Of a DNA stretch of 64,000 bases, positions 10,843-22,900 are shown in pieces. The DNA lies in the NCBI GenBank assembly GCA_963971425.1, contig OZ020519.1:11796028-11860027 (forward strand), given 5' to 3'. Made by a program: the position numbers and the translations under genes. Within the stretch, counting starts at the first letter, position 1, and each line of letters begins with the position of its first letter. The notes under the pieces were generated by a model. It saw only the letters and a list, made by a program, of their open reading frames with translations, searched no databases and had not been told where the DNA came from. This DNA comes from Bryoerythrophyllum caledonicum (Eukaryota > Streptophyta > Bryopsida > Pottiales > Pottiaceae).

Positions 10843-11789
10843 AATTAGTGCGGATGGGGCATAGTATGGAATTCAATATGCAACCCGGTTTAGAAGAACT
10901 GATTCAAATTTCAATTGTTGGATGTTTTTCATTTGTAAAATGTTGGTAGGCAAATTGATTTGAGTCCAAGTTGTAAATGGAATCCTCTAGAATTTGATGT
11001 AGCATGTACATGAGTTTTGAATTTTGAATTTTGAAATCCATGTGCATTTATTACGTGATGGTGGTGGGATGGTGTTGGTTGTGATTTGAATCTTGCAATT
11101 TGATTGCTGAGATGTTGAAATGGTGGCTCAATAATGTTGAAATGTATTGTATGACTTGGTTTTTTGAATGCACAAGAAGGTCTAAGTTTGTGTGCACATT
11201 TGAATTTTTAATGCCACTTTGTCCTTCCCCCTCCTTGTCTTGAGATCTGCCCTATTTGATGAGGGAGCCCGTTTTAGAGGTTGTCCAACCACCCTGTAAT
11301 AGTAATTAGTAGCTCTAATTACTTATCTTTCTAAAAACATACTTTTCTTGAAGTGAACCATCAAGGGCAGCATAATTTCTTTCTTCATCTTTGCACTAAT
11401 CCCTACTGCCCCAACTCAAAATGGCAGCCAAAATTTTCACCAAAAATTGCAAAACTTGCTTCAAAACAAAAACCTCCTCCATCTAAAACCTCCCTACAAA
11501 AATCACAGTATCGCTTGGGGTAAAGGAAATAACTCCATAGTAAACTACACCCGGTCTACAGTAACTTCCAAAAACAAACGAATGAAACGGACTTCAGATG
11601 AAAAAATGGCAGCCATTTGAACTTCCCCGAGCTCATCCGGAATGTCGTTTTTCAACATCAGGGACGTTTAGGGGTTAAATCTTATCTTTAGGTGATATGT
11701 AATGAATTTTCTTAAATCAATACCAAGGCACAATTCAATTTTGATACGATAAACAGTCTTATAGAAAGGACATTTTGATTCAGTGGTAA

Positions 11790-12030
11790 TCTCAATGCTA
11801 ATCTAAACCCTAATCCTAAATCCCAAACACTAAATTCTAAAATCCTAAACCCTAAATCCAAATCCATAAATCTAATTCTAGAATTGTCTAGTCCGAAACC
11901 CTAAACCCTATAACTTATACTTCATTCCATGGACTTGCAATCCTAAACCTTAAACCCTAAACCCTATAATTTACACTTCATACCATGGACTTGCAATCCT
12001 AAACCTTAAACCCTAAACCCTAAATGTCAA
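11790..12030 (+). repeat. telomere-like CCCTAAA repeats (right arm)
   Basis: Mirror of 4915-5165. It includes AAACCCTAAACCCTA runs oriented as in plant telo-box promoters relative to the gene starting at 13651. Confidence 0.75.
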
Positions 12031-12559
12031 AATGTAATTTGAACCCTAAACCTAAATCTTTACTTTTATAATCTAGTCATAATCAATATCCTTAATATGG
12101 AAATAAATGACCGTAATCAATTACCCATAACCCAAATTGATAACCTTAAATTGATACATAATTCTATACCTTAAATTTAAATTGATTCTTGCAAATTTAA
12201 ATTGATACCCATAACCCCAATCGATAACCTTAAATTGATCATGTAAATAGAAACTTCCAATACATCGAGATATGAGGAGAAACTTATGTGCTTGTTAATT
12301 TTTTGGTCAAGTTTGAAAGATGCTTTATTTAGAACAGCTCCTCCCCACTAAACGTGATGTCATTCCCGCTCTTTTCTTAACGGCAACTTGTTCGACGTGG
12401 TCAATACACCCCAACCTCTTTTCTCTCTCTCTCTCTCTCTCTCTCTATTTGCACCTTTCTAATATGGTAAGCCTTCGTGAATCTATACTGTCTCGAAGTA
12501 TGCCTTGACATTTGAAAGACCTATTGCATTCGAAGTCAAATTTCTGTGCAAGAAGTGGA

Positions 12560-13643
12560 TACATTATTCTAGGTCAACTTAGTTGTGTTTGGAATTTCTA
12601 GAGATGCGGAGGTGTGTGGTCGTGAATGGTTGCTGCGGCCGTGACAAAGAGTAGGGTTTTCTCTTCCTTCTTCATTCAAGACGTTTTGGTGCACGCAATC
12701 GGACCATTTGTAAGTGACTTCCGTCTAAACTTTATGGTGATTTACTTGGCATTTGATTTGCACATTTGATACTATCATTTTCAATGTAATGAAAAAGTTG
12801 TAGGAAGGAGGTGATACTTCGGCGTCAACATAATCGCCTTCTTAGTACTGATTTAGGGATTCATTTTATTATTTGTACGTCAGTATGACATATATGTTCA
12901 TGCAACTGTCAAAAGGCGTAGTTTTTCTTTGTATGAGTGCTTCAGGTTTTGATTCAGTACTCTAGCAAGAAGTGGATACATTATTCTAGGTCAACTTTAA
13001 AAGACATGCATAGATTTTGGCCTAATGAAAAAGTTGTAGGAAGGAGGTTATACTTCGGCGTCAACACAATTGCCTCCGTAGTACAGGTTTAGGGCTTCAT
13101 TTGATTATTTGTATGTCACTATGACATATATGTTCTTACAACTGTCAAAATGCGTAGCTTTTGTTGGTATGAGTGCTTCAGGTTTTGATTTAGTACTCTA
13201 GCTTGAAGCAGTGCACATTCAGCTCGAGTCGAGCTGAATGTACACTGCATATTCAGCTCGACCCGAGCTGAATGTGTAGTGCATATTCAGCTCGACCCGA
13301 GCTGAATGTGTAGTGTATATTCAGCTCGACCCGAGCTGAATGTGTAGTGCATATTTAGCTCGACCCGAGCTGAATGTGTAGTGCAGATTCAGCTCGACCC
13401 GAGCTAAATGTGTAGTGCATATTCAGCTGGAGTCGAGCTGAATGTGCACTGCATATTCAGCTCGACTCGAGCTAAATATGCAGTGCACATTCAGCTTGAC
13501 TCCAGCTGAATGTGCTTTGTCTTCACCTAATCGTGGAGATGAACAATTATGCTTTTTTTTTGTTTACTTTGATTGATGTGGGATGAACCTTGGAGTTCTG
13601 TCATACTACGACAATTATTTACACTTTTGCCTTAACTTTGCAG
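12560..13643 (+). other. proposed leader exon and 5'-UTR intron of the right transposase-like copy
   Basis: A leader without a long frame ends at 12709 before a consensus GTAAGTG donor. The acceptor CTTTGCAG ends at 13643, 7 bases before the ATG at 13651. The intron (12710-13643) holds the tandem duplication and the palindromic array. The exact transcription start cannot be seen. Confidence 0.55.
13213..13514. repeat. palindromic 34-bp satellite array, nine units (right arm)
   Basis: Nine units again, but not a copy of the left array. Relative to it, this array has two extra units near its distal end (around 13440-13500, including AGCTCGACTCGAGCTAAATA) and fewer units elsewhere. Point differences appear in the first units. 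Total length is nevertheless the same, and flanking sequence returns to exact register. Confidence 0.9.
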
Positions 13644-13650
13644 TGCCGAG

Positions 13651-15026
13651 ATGGACACTTCAACTGGTGCCTCAATCGACGATGATTTTGATTTGTCAAG
13701 TGACAACTCGTCTTTCCACAATCCAGTAGATGCTGATGTGATGGAATTCGAAGTTCTCCCAAGGCATTCTTGGGTTGGTAAGATAGTCGAAATGAAAAAC
13801 CTGTCCGGTGTTACAATTGCCATTGGAATACTTCGTAACTTTCACGCCACGGCTATTTCTAGGACTGATGCTCCATTAGGTGATACGCACGTTGCCATTC
13901 AGGTCTCCAGGACATTAGTTGAAGATGAAGCACCGGACGAATGGCGTTATTGTGTTAAAATTTGGCCTATTGGTCAAGTTTTCTATAATAGTGTCAATCT
14001 CTTGCATCACCTGCAGCGTGATACTTACAATTCTGTAATGGCAATGAGAACCTGGTCTCTTGGAGAGAGGACTCGGTCTTATGAAAGCTTATCTAGGATC
14101 CCTTCAACCATGGTTTCAACAAAATCATCAATTCTCCTCTCGGACGAATCTATCAACTCTGTTGCTGGAAACCGCTGTTGCTCTAGGAGTTGTGTTCAAC
14201 GCTTCTCACGATTGAAGATTAAGGTATTGCGGATGAGGATGTATTTTGGAACCTCCGTTCAATTTAGAAGGCATATGAAGCTAGATGTTGACGGACAGTT
14301 TCATGTGGACAATAACGGTAGAAATGTGGTGACCATTGAGGGCGTTGATGTGTGCGCAGCTGCCTGGCAGCACATCATGGGCGTCAGTGAAACCTCATTC
14401 TATGAATATGCCAAGGATGCAGCGGCTGGTGTAGTCGCGCAACCCCATGGTAATTCAGGGAAACGGAAACCTAGAAATCACACAGTAGTTGCTACCGCAA
14501 CATTACGTGTCATTCTTAATAGGAATGCTGACCACATGCCCCACAAGTCCCGCATCTTGCCTTCGGGTGAGACATCTGTGGCCAAAGTTCTTCCTGCAAA
14601 TTTCAAGTGGAAAGATCAAATTCCTGCAATTGATGCCCATTTAGTTAATTGCGGGCTTTCCCAAATTTCCACTTCAGGGCTGAGTAAGATTAGGCGGGTC
14701 CATTTTTCCGATTACGATGCAAAACGACCTGGGGATAACTTTGCTCGTTGTTCAACGTGTGATAAGTACCATTCCCATCGGAGATTGCAGCAGCCTGGAA
14801 CAGAAGCTGCGCTATTGTGGCAGCAGAGGTTGAATCTCCATTTGGATTCAGCGTGGGCTCATCGAGAGTTGTATTATTCCAACCGTTACCGCTCTCAAGA
14901 GTTGCCGGATGAATGTGTTAGATTATGCACGACAAGATGGATCACTCAAAGACTGCATCTCCTGTCCTCTCTCACAAGACGAAACATTTGGATGGTCTGA
15001 TGAAGTTGCCCATCTCTGTTACTGGA
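13651..15026 (+). pseudogene. truncated copy of the DUF7869-like transposase gene
   Basis: The 449-codon frame (13651-15000) encodes the same protein as the copy at 3295-1946, including the Cys-rich stretch near residue 175. Beyond the shared frame change the sequence can be read to LPISVTG and is then cut at 15026 by the end of the inverted duplication. The HGHGD, MDNVVSDNK and VGHTYDDID segments are missing, so this copy lacks most of the proposed catalytic core. Perfect identity of the frame between arms contrasts with drift in the intron array. It implies a recent duplication, gene conversion, or constraint on the N-terminal part. It could still be transcribed, because leader exon and intron are intact. 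Confidence 0.75.
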
Positions 15027-15092
15027 TAGATTGTACAATCTATCTTTCTCAAGATTTACAATCTATCTCCTAAAGTCATTGTTACTTCTATT

Positions 15093-15123
15093 GCATATTC
15101 AGCTCGACTCGAGCTGAATATGC
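15093..15123. repeat. single copy of the palindromic repeat
   Basis: A 31-bp near-perfect palindrome, GCATATTCAGCTCG-A-CTCGAGCTGAATATGC in form. It lies 67 bp outside the right arm break and 215 bp before the first phosphatase-like exon. The rest of 15027-15337 shows no gene. Confidence 0.85.
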
Positions 15124-15337
15124 ATTACTTTCTGTATATATTGTTGTTCACCCTCTGCGTGCATCATGTTAAAATTCAAGTAGTCCTCTCCCTTGTATGC
15201 ATCCAATTGTTGAGTACTCATAAACTTGCACAATCAGTTTGAGTCGAGGTGTATGTTGATCTTGTTTAGTATCAACTGTCGTTGCATTTTTTGGGCATGT
15301 TTGTTCATAACCTTTAATCAAATTTGCTGAATTTCAG

Positions 15338-16398
15338 ATGCCCTAAGCCTTGAAGTCGATTTCATAAAAGATGATGCTGCCTCTTCTGAGCATCCTTCTA
15401 TGGTTGGTGCAAAGCCCATTGATGCTACTTTGGCCATCAACTCACAAGTATAACTTTAATCTCACCAGTTCATGGCCAAAATGATTGTGCTGTCTTTTGC
15501 AGTGCTTCCTTCTTCGTAAAATATTTTGTGCTCTATTGTTATATATTGTTTAATGTTTAGTAACATGTACTTCCACTCTTTTCCATTTGAATTCCAAGTG
15601 GTTGAGCCACTAGAGAGCGTTCATAGCGCCGTAGTCCGTGTTTCTCGTTCAACCCCTAGAGTGGTCAAACCGTGGTTAAACATTGTGTTTGACTTGAACG
15701 GTATACTGTGTGTGTGCGAGGAATTCCGCTTGAGGTCTGCTACGCAAGCCTTCAATGCATGTTCTCTGCCACACTCAGTAAAGGTTCCAGCCAAGGTCGG
15801 CCCAAAGCTAGTGTATGTTCGTCCTGGCTGCAAGGCATTTTTGGACGTTGTTTCTAAGTTTGCATCGATATCGGTCTGGAATTCGATGAAATTGAACACC
15901 ACTAGTAGCATCGTCAATTACCTCTTCCAGAAAGCAGTCTCACCAAAAGTTATATTTGGACAAGAACATTGTAGGAGAGTCGTAACTGCTGTGATACATA
16001 ATGTACCTCAATATCTAAAGGTTAAGAACTCGGATAAGGAGGTATTTCTGAAGACGTTGTCGAAAGACCTTTTTACAAGAAAGGGTGGATACTTTACGAA
16101 GGAGAATACCATCATCATAGATGACAGCCCGTACAAGCACGTCCTGAATAATCCGGAGAATGTGCTTCTTGCGGAGACTTGGTCCTACAAAGGGGATGGA
16201 TGGAACGATAAGTTCCTTCTCAATGTCTTGCTTCCGTGGCTCCAAAAGCTCCATAGTATTATAGAGTTAGGGCTGCAATCTTTTCGGCAAGAGAATCCCT
16301 TTGGTCGTCCGACAGTTTGCTCGGATCCATATAGCTTAGAATACATAGAATTAACGCACGCGATTATGATATCTGATGGGCTCGCAAATTCAAAGTAG
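15338..16398 (+). CDS. FCP1/NIF-domain HAD phosphatase-like protein (upstream exons missing)
   Basis: Exon A (about 15338-15447, acceptor ATTTCAG, donor AAGTATAA) and exon B (about 15599-16398) encode a NIF/FCP1-homology domain. Motif I is FDLNGILCV, followed by a WNSMK segment (motif II region) and IIIDDSPYKHVLNNPEN (motif III). FCP1-type phosphatases of the HAD fold normally use DxDx(T/V). Here the second Asp is Asn (DLNG). From memory, a plant NIF subgroup also shows DLNG, so this may be a family trait rather than decay, but it makes ordinary phosphatase chemistry doubtful. The first exon is not visible, and upstream sequence is replaced by the inverted arm within about 310 bp. The frame of exon B is open for 290 codons without breaks. 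The phase between exons A and B does not fit simply, so that junction is approximate. Confidence 0.65.
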
Positions 16399-16592
16399 TT
16401 CACTGGTATCAAACATAATTGTCGTGATGTGTTATACTATACATATCTTGTAATTCAAGTGGCAGTTGCCAGTTCTTTGATATTTGATTGTAATTGTTTG
16501 TTTGTTATTGTTGAGTTTGTAAGTTTTTGTTCTCTCATTGCTTACATGTTTGAAAAAGAGCCGTTCACCATTTTCTCAAGTAAACTATTGTA

Positions 16593-17644
16593 TTGCCACC
16601 ATGGATTCCTGTTTTGAAGTCTGAAGATTGTGGATATCGAATTCCAAGAAATCAAAATGATTTGTACTCCCACGGAGCAGGTGATTATTTGATGGACTCT
16701 TCGATGGCTCCAATTGAAGAAGATGAAGTAAACAGCCCCCCACCAAAATTTTGCATTCGAAAGGTTGCCTCCCGTTCTATTCTTCAACCTCGTCAAATTC
16801 TGGGGTCCCCCGATATTGATAGGATTTGTGGGAAAGGTGACCAAGTGCTTGTTCGCGAACGTGAGGAATCATTGTCTCTTCCCCCGAGAAGCATGGTATT
16901 CCCCCCTCCCCTTCTCTGTATTTGTCCTAGGTCTTTTTTTGGCAATGTGCACATTCAGCTTGAATAGAGCTAAATATGCACAAGTTGCATTTTAACTCCC
17001 TTTGACCCTACGTCATAGGATCACGTGCTTCAAACACTTGCTGGTGTAATTCAACCACCTACGACGGTGCCATCAGAGAAAATGCCTACAATTCCTACTA
17101 CGTGTCGGCCTGTTGCAACGGTCGGAAATGATGAGAACAAGCTTCAATCTCTAAGTGGGAAAACGCATTCTACTATTGAGGTTGGTCATATTTTTTGTTA
17201 TTGTTTAATGTATTGTATCTTCTCCTCTTAATCAACATTGTTTTGATTTTGCATGTTTCACGAACACCTAAATTGGACATAATTATTTGAATGGATTCCA
17301 CGTCATGGTGTTTGTATTTTTTTGACATGTGTGGCTACATATTCAGCTTGGTTTTAGCTGATTTTTGTGGTCTCTTTTGCTAGGTGCTTCGACCGACTAT
17401 GCAGCGTCAAAGTGCTTCCCCAAAGCATGGTTTAAACCAAAACTCGAAGCGTCACTCTCGCCGTTGCCACTCGCTTCCTGTGCCTGTTGTTACTTGGAAT
17501 CAACGAATGCAACGCCAACGACTGCAAGAACATATACGTGCTAGTCAAATGCCATATATCGGTTACAGCCGCAAAGATGAACTTCAGAGGGGTAGGGATG
17601 AGCTGAGTAAATCTAATTCTAGTGACGTGGAGAAGATCAAGTAG
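16593..17644 (+). CDS. unrecognised spliced gene, three phase-0 exons
   Basis: Exons at about 16593-16895, 17019-17180 and 17384-17644 are separated by introns with GTATTC/CATAG and GTTGGT/GCTAG borders. All junctions fall in phase 0, giving about 240 continuous codons with one stop. The product is hydrophilic. The N-terminal exon is acidic (SMAPIEEDEVNSPPP), the middle one rich in Pro/Thr, and the C-terminal one very basic (SKRHSRRCHSLP, QRMQRQRLQEHIR), suggesting a nuclear or nucleic-acid-binding protein. I know no family match. The true start is unclear. A good Kozak context (GCCACCATGG) at 16601 is in another frame, and the proposed frame meets TAA just upstream of 16593. It may be the 3' part of the same transcription unit as the phosphatase-like gene. 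Confidence 0.45.
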
Positions 17645-17701
17645 ATTTATGATCTCAGTGGTACAAGTGCACATTTAGCTTGGCTATACCTGAATGTGCA
17701 T
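16951..17701. repeat. three degenerate copies of the palindromic repeat in introns and 3' flank
   Basis: Copies at about 16951-16981 (ATTCAGCTTGAATAGAGCTAAA), 17337-17365 (ATTCAGCTTGGTTTTAGCTGA) and 17668-17701 (CATTTAGCTTGGCTATACCTGAATG). The first two fall in introns of the three-exon gene and the third follows its stop. Arms are conserved better than the centres. Confidence 0.7.
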
Positions 17702-18462
17702 TGACTAGTAATTAATGTGTATGTTTTTGGTCGTAGTAAAAGCCTTTTTCTGCATGGAAAGGATGATGCATGTTTTGTATATGGATTACTTCTATCATTT
17801 TATAAATAAAGTCTGCAATTAAAGATATTAGTTCATTTGATTCTCCCATTTGGGTACTGTTTGCCTAACATCTTCATATTATCTTACAAATATGGTGTTG
17901 TACTTCTATTCTAATCATGTTTTGCTTCATCACTACGGTAAAATATTTGGATTACTCAAGAGCATGTACCTCCTAAATCCCTGGAAATCTCCCAATATAA
18001 TGAATATGGTGTTCACTTTTTTAACTAAATTTAGAAATTATTTCTTAAACCTTAAGTTTTTTGGCAAAACTTTATGTAAATATTTCTCTTTTTTGGCTCA
18101 CGGCTCACGGCTCACCACTCACCGCTCTAGGCACGCAAAATAGCAATCCCCGGTTAGTAGGATCGAGTGTGACTATTTAGCTATTCATATTCAATGAACA
18201 CATGTGGTATAAAAGAAGTGTCGACTAATGTGTTCTTCTTTTCAATATTATAGTTAGATTCGTAATGTCATGTTATACGTAGTACTTATTTTTCTAGGGA
18301 TTTTTGTAGTGAACATTACCTCCCAATTTAATGGAAACTCATATCCCTCCATATTGAAGAGTATAGATGTGCATTTTAGCTCTTATGATCTACATGTGTT
18401 AATTTGGGAGTCGCTAAATCTCCCAATATAACGAATATTGTGTTATAAGCAAGCATGCCAGA
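17702..18462. other. AT-rich intergenic stretch with two related 25-30 bp segments
   Basis: No gene is seen. A CTCCCAATATAATGAATAT segment near 17991 recurs with changes near 18418, and CTCCCAATTTAATGG occurs near 18326. A small GCTCACGGCTCACGGCTCACC triplication lies near 18100. These may be ends of an old non-coding transposon. Confidence 0.4.
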
Positions 18463-19915
18463 TTGGAGACAAAAGCAAAACGTCTGCGACGACGGATCGG
18501 GATCGAAGATCTACTTCTCAGCAAAGGGCAACGAGAGTATTCTATCTTGCATGATCTCGGACAACAAACTGCTAACATTACCGTGGGTCAGTTGGTGGCT
18601 AAATGCCCCTCGGTAAGGAGGGAGCTTAGGCAAGGGATCAGTGCACGACACTGGAAAACAATAGCACAGGTACACCTCACAATCAAAGCAAATGGCGATA
18701 TAAAATCTCCACAAGTCAAAGCAACGGTCAACGGGCACGAAATAGGAGAGTATCTAATAGATGGAGGTGCAGCCGTGAACGTCATGGCTAGCTGGTTCAT
18801 GGAAGAAGCGGGTTTGGCACTTACTCGCTCGTCGTCTTTGCGATTAAAAGTAGCGGACCAGAGATGCGTCAAATCAATGGGACAGATAAATCAGACGCCG
18901 ATAACGGTTAATGGAGTCATTGTTAAAATTGATTTTCACGTCCTCGATATTTTGACTGGCCCTGGAGGTTATCCTATGATATTGGGATTACCTTGGTTGT
19001 GCCAAGCAAGGGCAGTAAATTACTCGGAAAAAGGAAGGATGAAGATCGGAAAGGCCCGCAATCGTGTGAGTATCCAAGTCGTGCCGGAACCACATGCGAG
19101 CTCCTATGGTCAGACCTCGCCTAACGAGTCATCCGGGGACGAAACGTCATGGTCCACACACCCGAGAAGTGACTCAAGTGCAAACTCCAAAGAATCCGAA
19201 GCGGAATCGTACGCAATCGACGTCCTTCCGCAAGTCATTAGCGACTCTATGGAAGATCAAGACGTCACTTTGTGCAGGACAACGGAGGTCCTCAAGCTTA
19301 TGGGCACCTGAACGCATGTCTGTGCTTTGAGCAAAATTGGATCGCCTTCACGAAGGAGGTTTTTTTTACATAAGTTCATAACACTGAATGGGTGTCGCCG
19401 GTGGTAATCATATTGAAGAAGGGTGGAAAGTGGCGGGTATGCGTTAATTACAAAGCGTTGAACAAATTCACAAAGAAAGATCGCCAACCTCTTCCGCATA
19501 TTGATGAACTGCTCGACGAGGTATCCGATCATGAAATGTTTTCCTTTTGCGACGGGCATTCTGGCTATCATCAAGTGCGCATTCACCCAGATAGTGTCCT
19601 ACTTACTACCTTCACAACACCTTGGGGCACTTACGCTTGGCGACACATGCCTTTCGGCTTATATAATGCAGGTGGGTCCTTTCAACGAGTTAAACTAAAT
19701 TTTTTGGCCCATTCATTGGCAGGTTCGTGCGCGTCTATTTAGACGATTTTGCTGTGTACACTGACCGTGCGGACCATATTACTCATCTTAGAGTAGCTTT
19801 TCAACATCTCAGAAAGCACGGCTGCTCTTTAAGCCCAGAGAAGTGCAAATTTGGCTTTGAGGAAGGTCAACTTTTGGGACATGTAGTGTCCAAAGACAGT
19901 GTCAGGATTGGCGCA
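18463..19915 (+). pseudogene. Ty3/gypsy protease and reverse transcriptase fragment
   Basis: The first frame (18463-19311) has the pre-protease motif ANITVGQLVAKCPSVRREL and a retropepsin with LIDGGAAVN (usually DGGSGVN) and an ILGLPWL flap-side segment. The RT lies in two other frames (from 19392, then from 19727). It shows WRVCVNYKALNKF, FCDGHSGYHQV, MPFGLYNAGGSFQR and the catalytic VYLDDFAVY, then LLGHVVSKD. The RT start is missing between 19311 and 19380, and the fragment ends about 19915 before RNaseH. At least two frame changes and one stop make it non-functional. It is related to, but distinct from, the elements at 42683 and 63834. Confidence 0.85.
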
Positions 19916-22900
19916 TGGAGGTGTTTGTGTAGGTGGTATTCGGATAGAAACCACCTAGGGAGTTGTGGAGTTACCAGGGAGCCCAAGACTTAGCGCTAAT
20001 GGGAGATTAGGGTTAGGAATAGTGCCGCGTGGCGGCTAAGGCAACGGTGGTGTCTTTCGACACCTCATCTCGGGACTTGGAACCCGGATGACCTCCACGT
20101 GTGGTTGAGGGAGACTCATCTTTCTCAAGTTGAGTCTCCCACGTGATGAGGTGAGGGTGTGTGCGTGTTGCACATCGTTAGCCTTATCCATATCATGTTT
20201 TCACTCTTGAAGAGTGGCATGGACTCGACTTATTGTGATTTGTGAGTGTTTATCACTTATTTGTTACTTGAGAAAGATGATGTTGCGGAAATAGGTGTAA
20301 CCGTGACATTATTGCACATCTAGATGTTAAATGGGGTTTAGGGTGTTTTACTCAAAATTCTTGTCTCTACACTATAGTCTGAAGGTTCTATGAACCGGAG
20401 ATAATGTGTGGTCTGCTGGAGGCTGCTCTTGAGCTTTATAACTTCATTTGAGCGAGCACAGGAAATTTGACTGCCATTTCATGTAACTTTCGGAGAGGAG
20501 CAAGTCGGACGCACGGTGCTTGGAGATCTAATTCGCTTATGAGCAAGACCAGGGTTTCAAGATTGGAAGTCTGGCGATGCGCGAGAAGGGTACCTGCGTG
20601 TTAGTTGAGTGTTCTTGTGTGCTCAACGAGAACATGAGAGTACAAGGTGCTGTGCAATCGTAAGCAATACTCACGGAAATATGCTCACGTGAATCTTGAG
20701 AACACTGGATCCAGTACACCTGCGACGACTAGATCAAGCTTCGGTTTGGGGAGGCTTGGAGTGCGGTCTGAGGACGAGAGCGCGTCGGTTGTGTGAGTCT
20801 CATCACCGAGGAAGGCACCGCAGGGGAGCACCTGGTGTGCATCCGGAGGTCATTACGGTGACAAGGAGCTGCGGTGAGTCTGAAAGAGGCTGGTGTTGGT
20901 GTCTTTGTGTAGCTAGGGGCACGGTTGACGCAACGAACTTGTGAGCCTGTCTCGTGAGCCGGGGATGCGGAGGCGCCTGGGGCCGTGTTGGGAGGCTCCG
21001 TTTTGAGTGGGAAGTCGTGTTAGGGCTGGCGTCGTGCGAGGAGGGCCGGAGTTCATGGAGAGTGCCGAGATCGAGTCTGTGACGAATGAGTGGAGGTTTG
21101 TGAGTAGACGCGCGAGGACACAGATTCCTGGCGGAGACGTCACCGAAGGTGTACTACCGCGAGAGCCCAACTTTTAGAACATCTCATGTGTCGTCAACCT
21201 GCACTTCGCTGAGCTCGAGCCTCTGATCATGAGATATGACTTTGGAATGGCGAGTGGCGTTCACAGAGGCGATACCAGCAGATGCATGGTTGGTGGCGAG
21301 TGAGGACTGGAGGGCCGGTGCATGAGCAGCGAAGGTCTTGGTGGATGTTGCAAGAAGGTGTGTGCGTGAGGAAGCGAAAGAGTTTGAGAAACAGACTTCT
21401 ATCGGAGTGCAGCTCTACAAGGCGGCATGATTAGAAAGGCTGTGAGTGCCGGAGTTTCACGCAAGCTGGAGACAGAGGGGTCGGAAGCAGTCTGGACGAA
21501 GGCGAGTGAGCGCAGAGCTGCTGCGAGAGGCGGTGTTCGGCAGGAGCTGGCCGCCGGAAGCGGACCTGGTGTCGGGACCCGCGGGGACAATAACAGCGAC
21601 GACGAGGTGGTCCTGGCAGAGGACGAGGATCTTGTAGACACTACAAGTTTGGCGCACAACGGTGCAAGAGCGTATCAAGACGACGCAAAAGGGTACGATC
21701 ACGTCGGTGCAGGCGAGCTACGTGCCGGCGGACAACTTCACGAATCCTACTCTGGCGATGACATTCGCTCATTTGCAGGCGACGACGACGCTGTCACGTC
21801 AGATTTCGAAGCTAGGGTTTCATCGGTGGCGCTGGACAAGGCCAAGTGGACAGCTTCCGTACTCACAAAGTTTGGGAGACGCGTCGGAATCGCTGTGATT
21901 GCAGCTGCCGCCCCACGACAGATTGTTTAGCTTCTGCTACTGCGAAGGGAGAGTTCGAGGCTGTTTCGGAGCGTGGAGCTGTTGGCCTCGGACGTGCTTA
22001 AACTGGTGCGTGAAGGATGTGATCTTTGTTGAGTCTCGTTGATGGTCAGGAGGACGGGAGACGAGTCTCGGCGGTGTTGAGAGAGTTCTGCGACCTTGCC
22101 AGGATTGAAGGGATGGAGTAGGACGACGAGGAGTTCAAGCAGCTGCTGCAGGAAATTCCGCAGGCGACTTCGTCGCACACGCTCACCCAAGTACCGCGTG
22201 CGACGTCGGCTCCGCCTCACTTGGTGGAGCTCCAGCAGGAACGTCACAACAAGCGATAACAAGCGGCTGTAAAAATTCTCCTTGGTGCACGTCTTCATGT
22301 TTGTGAAAGCTGAAGGCGTTTTGAGGAGCGCCTGATGGAAAATTTACAAAGGGAAGAGGTGCTGGCATAACTTAGCATAACGAGAAGCAAAGAGAACCTA
22401 CGGAGTGGGAGCGTCAAGACTGTAGGGGATTTCTTCCAATTTGCAGTCAGCTACAAGTACTGGTGGGACAGTCCTAACTATTGGTAAATGACATCCCAGT
22501 GTATGTATGCTTGTGCATTTGCTGTGAAGAAGTATTGTCGCTACATTCTAGGTAGTGCACATGTCCTTGGATGTGAATTCTTTATAATCTAAGTCTGAGC
22601 ATAGGATAGCTTTGTTTACCTTTTAGTGCAAGAGTTGCATGTTTCTATTGATTTTGATCTCTTAGAATTTTAGGGTGTTATCCTAGAACTTATTTAGTTC
22701 TAGAGAAAGGCCAGCCTCTTGCACCAGGCATTATAAGGGATAAATTGCATTTAGGATTTTCTCTATAAGTAGCTAGTGGTAGCTATTCGGAGGCCCAGGA
22801 CTATTTTAACAAGGTAACGTATGCGGACCCGTGTTGGGAGGGGATAGTCAGTTGCTTGGGGGAGTGTCAAGTGTGTATAATGCATCTTGTTAGTAAGTGG

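Larger units (their letters stand above)
10623..15026 (-). repeat. right arm of the 4.4-kb inverted duplication
   Basis: Mirror copy of 1920-6325. It carries the 22-bp minisatellite, the AT-rich block, TTTAGGG-like repeats (as CCCTAAA), CT microsatellite, leader exon, satellite-bearing intron and the 449-codon frame, now on the plus strand. The arm ends abruptly at 15026 inside the transposase-like gene, so the catalytic half is absent here. Confidence 0.95.

Noticed and set aside
21427-21930. 167-codon acidic/Ala-rich frame in the GC-rich block
   Set aside because: Frames of similar length exist on both strands in the same place and none has a recognisable domain; expected by GC content.
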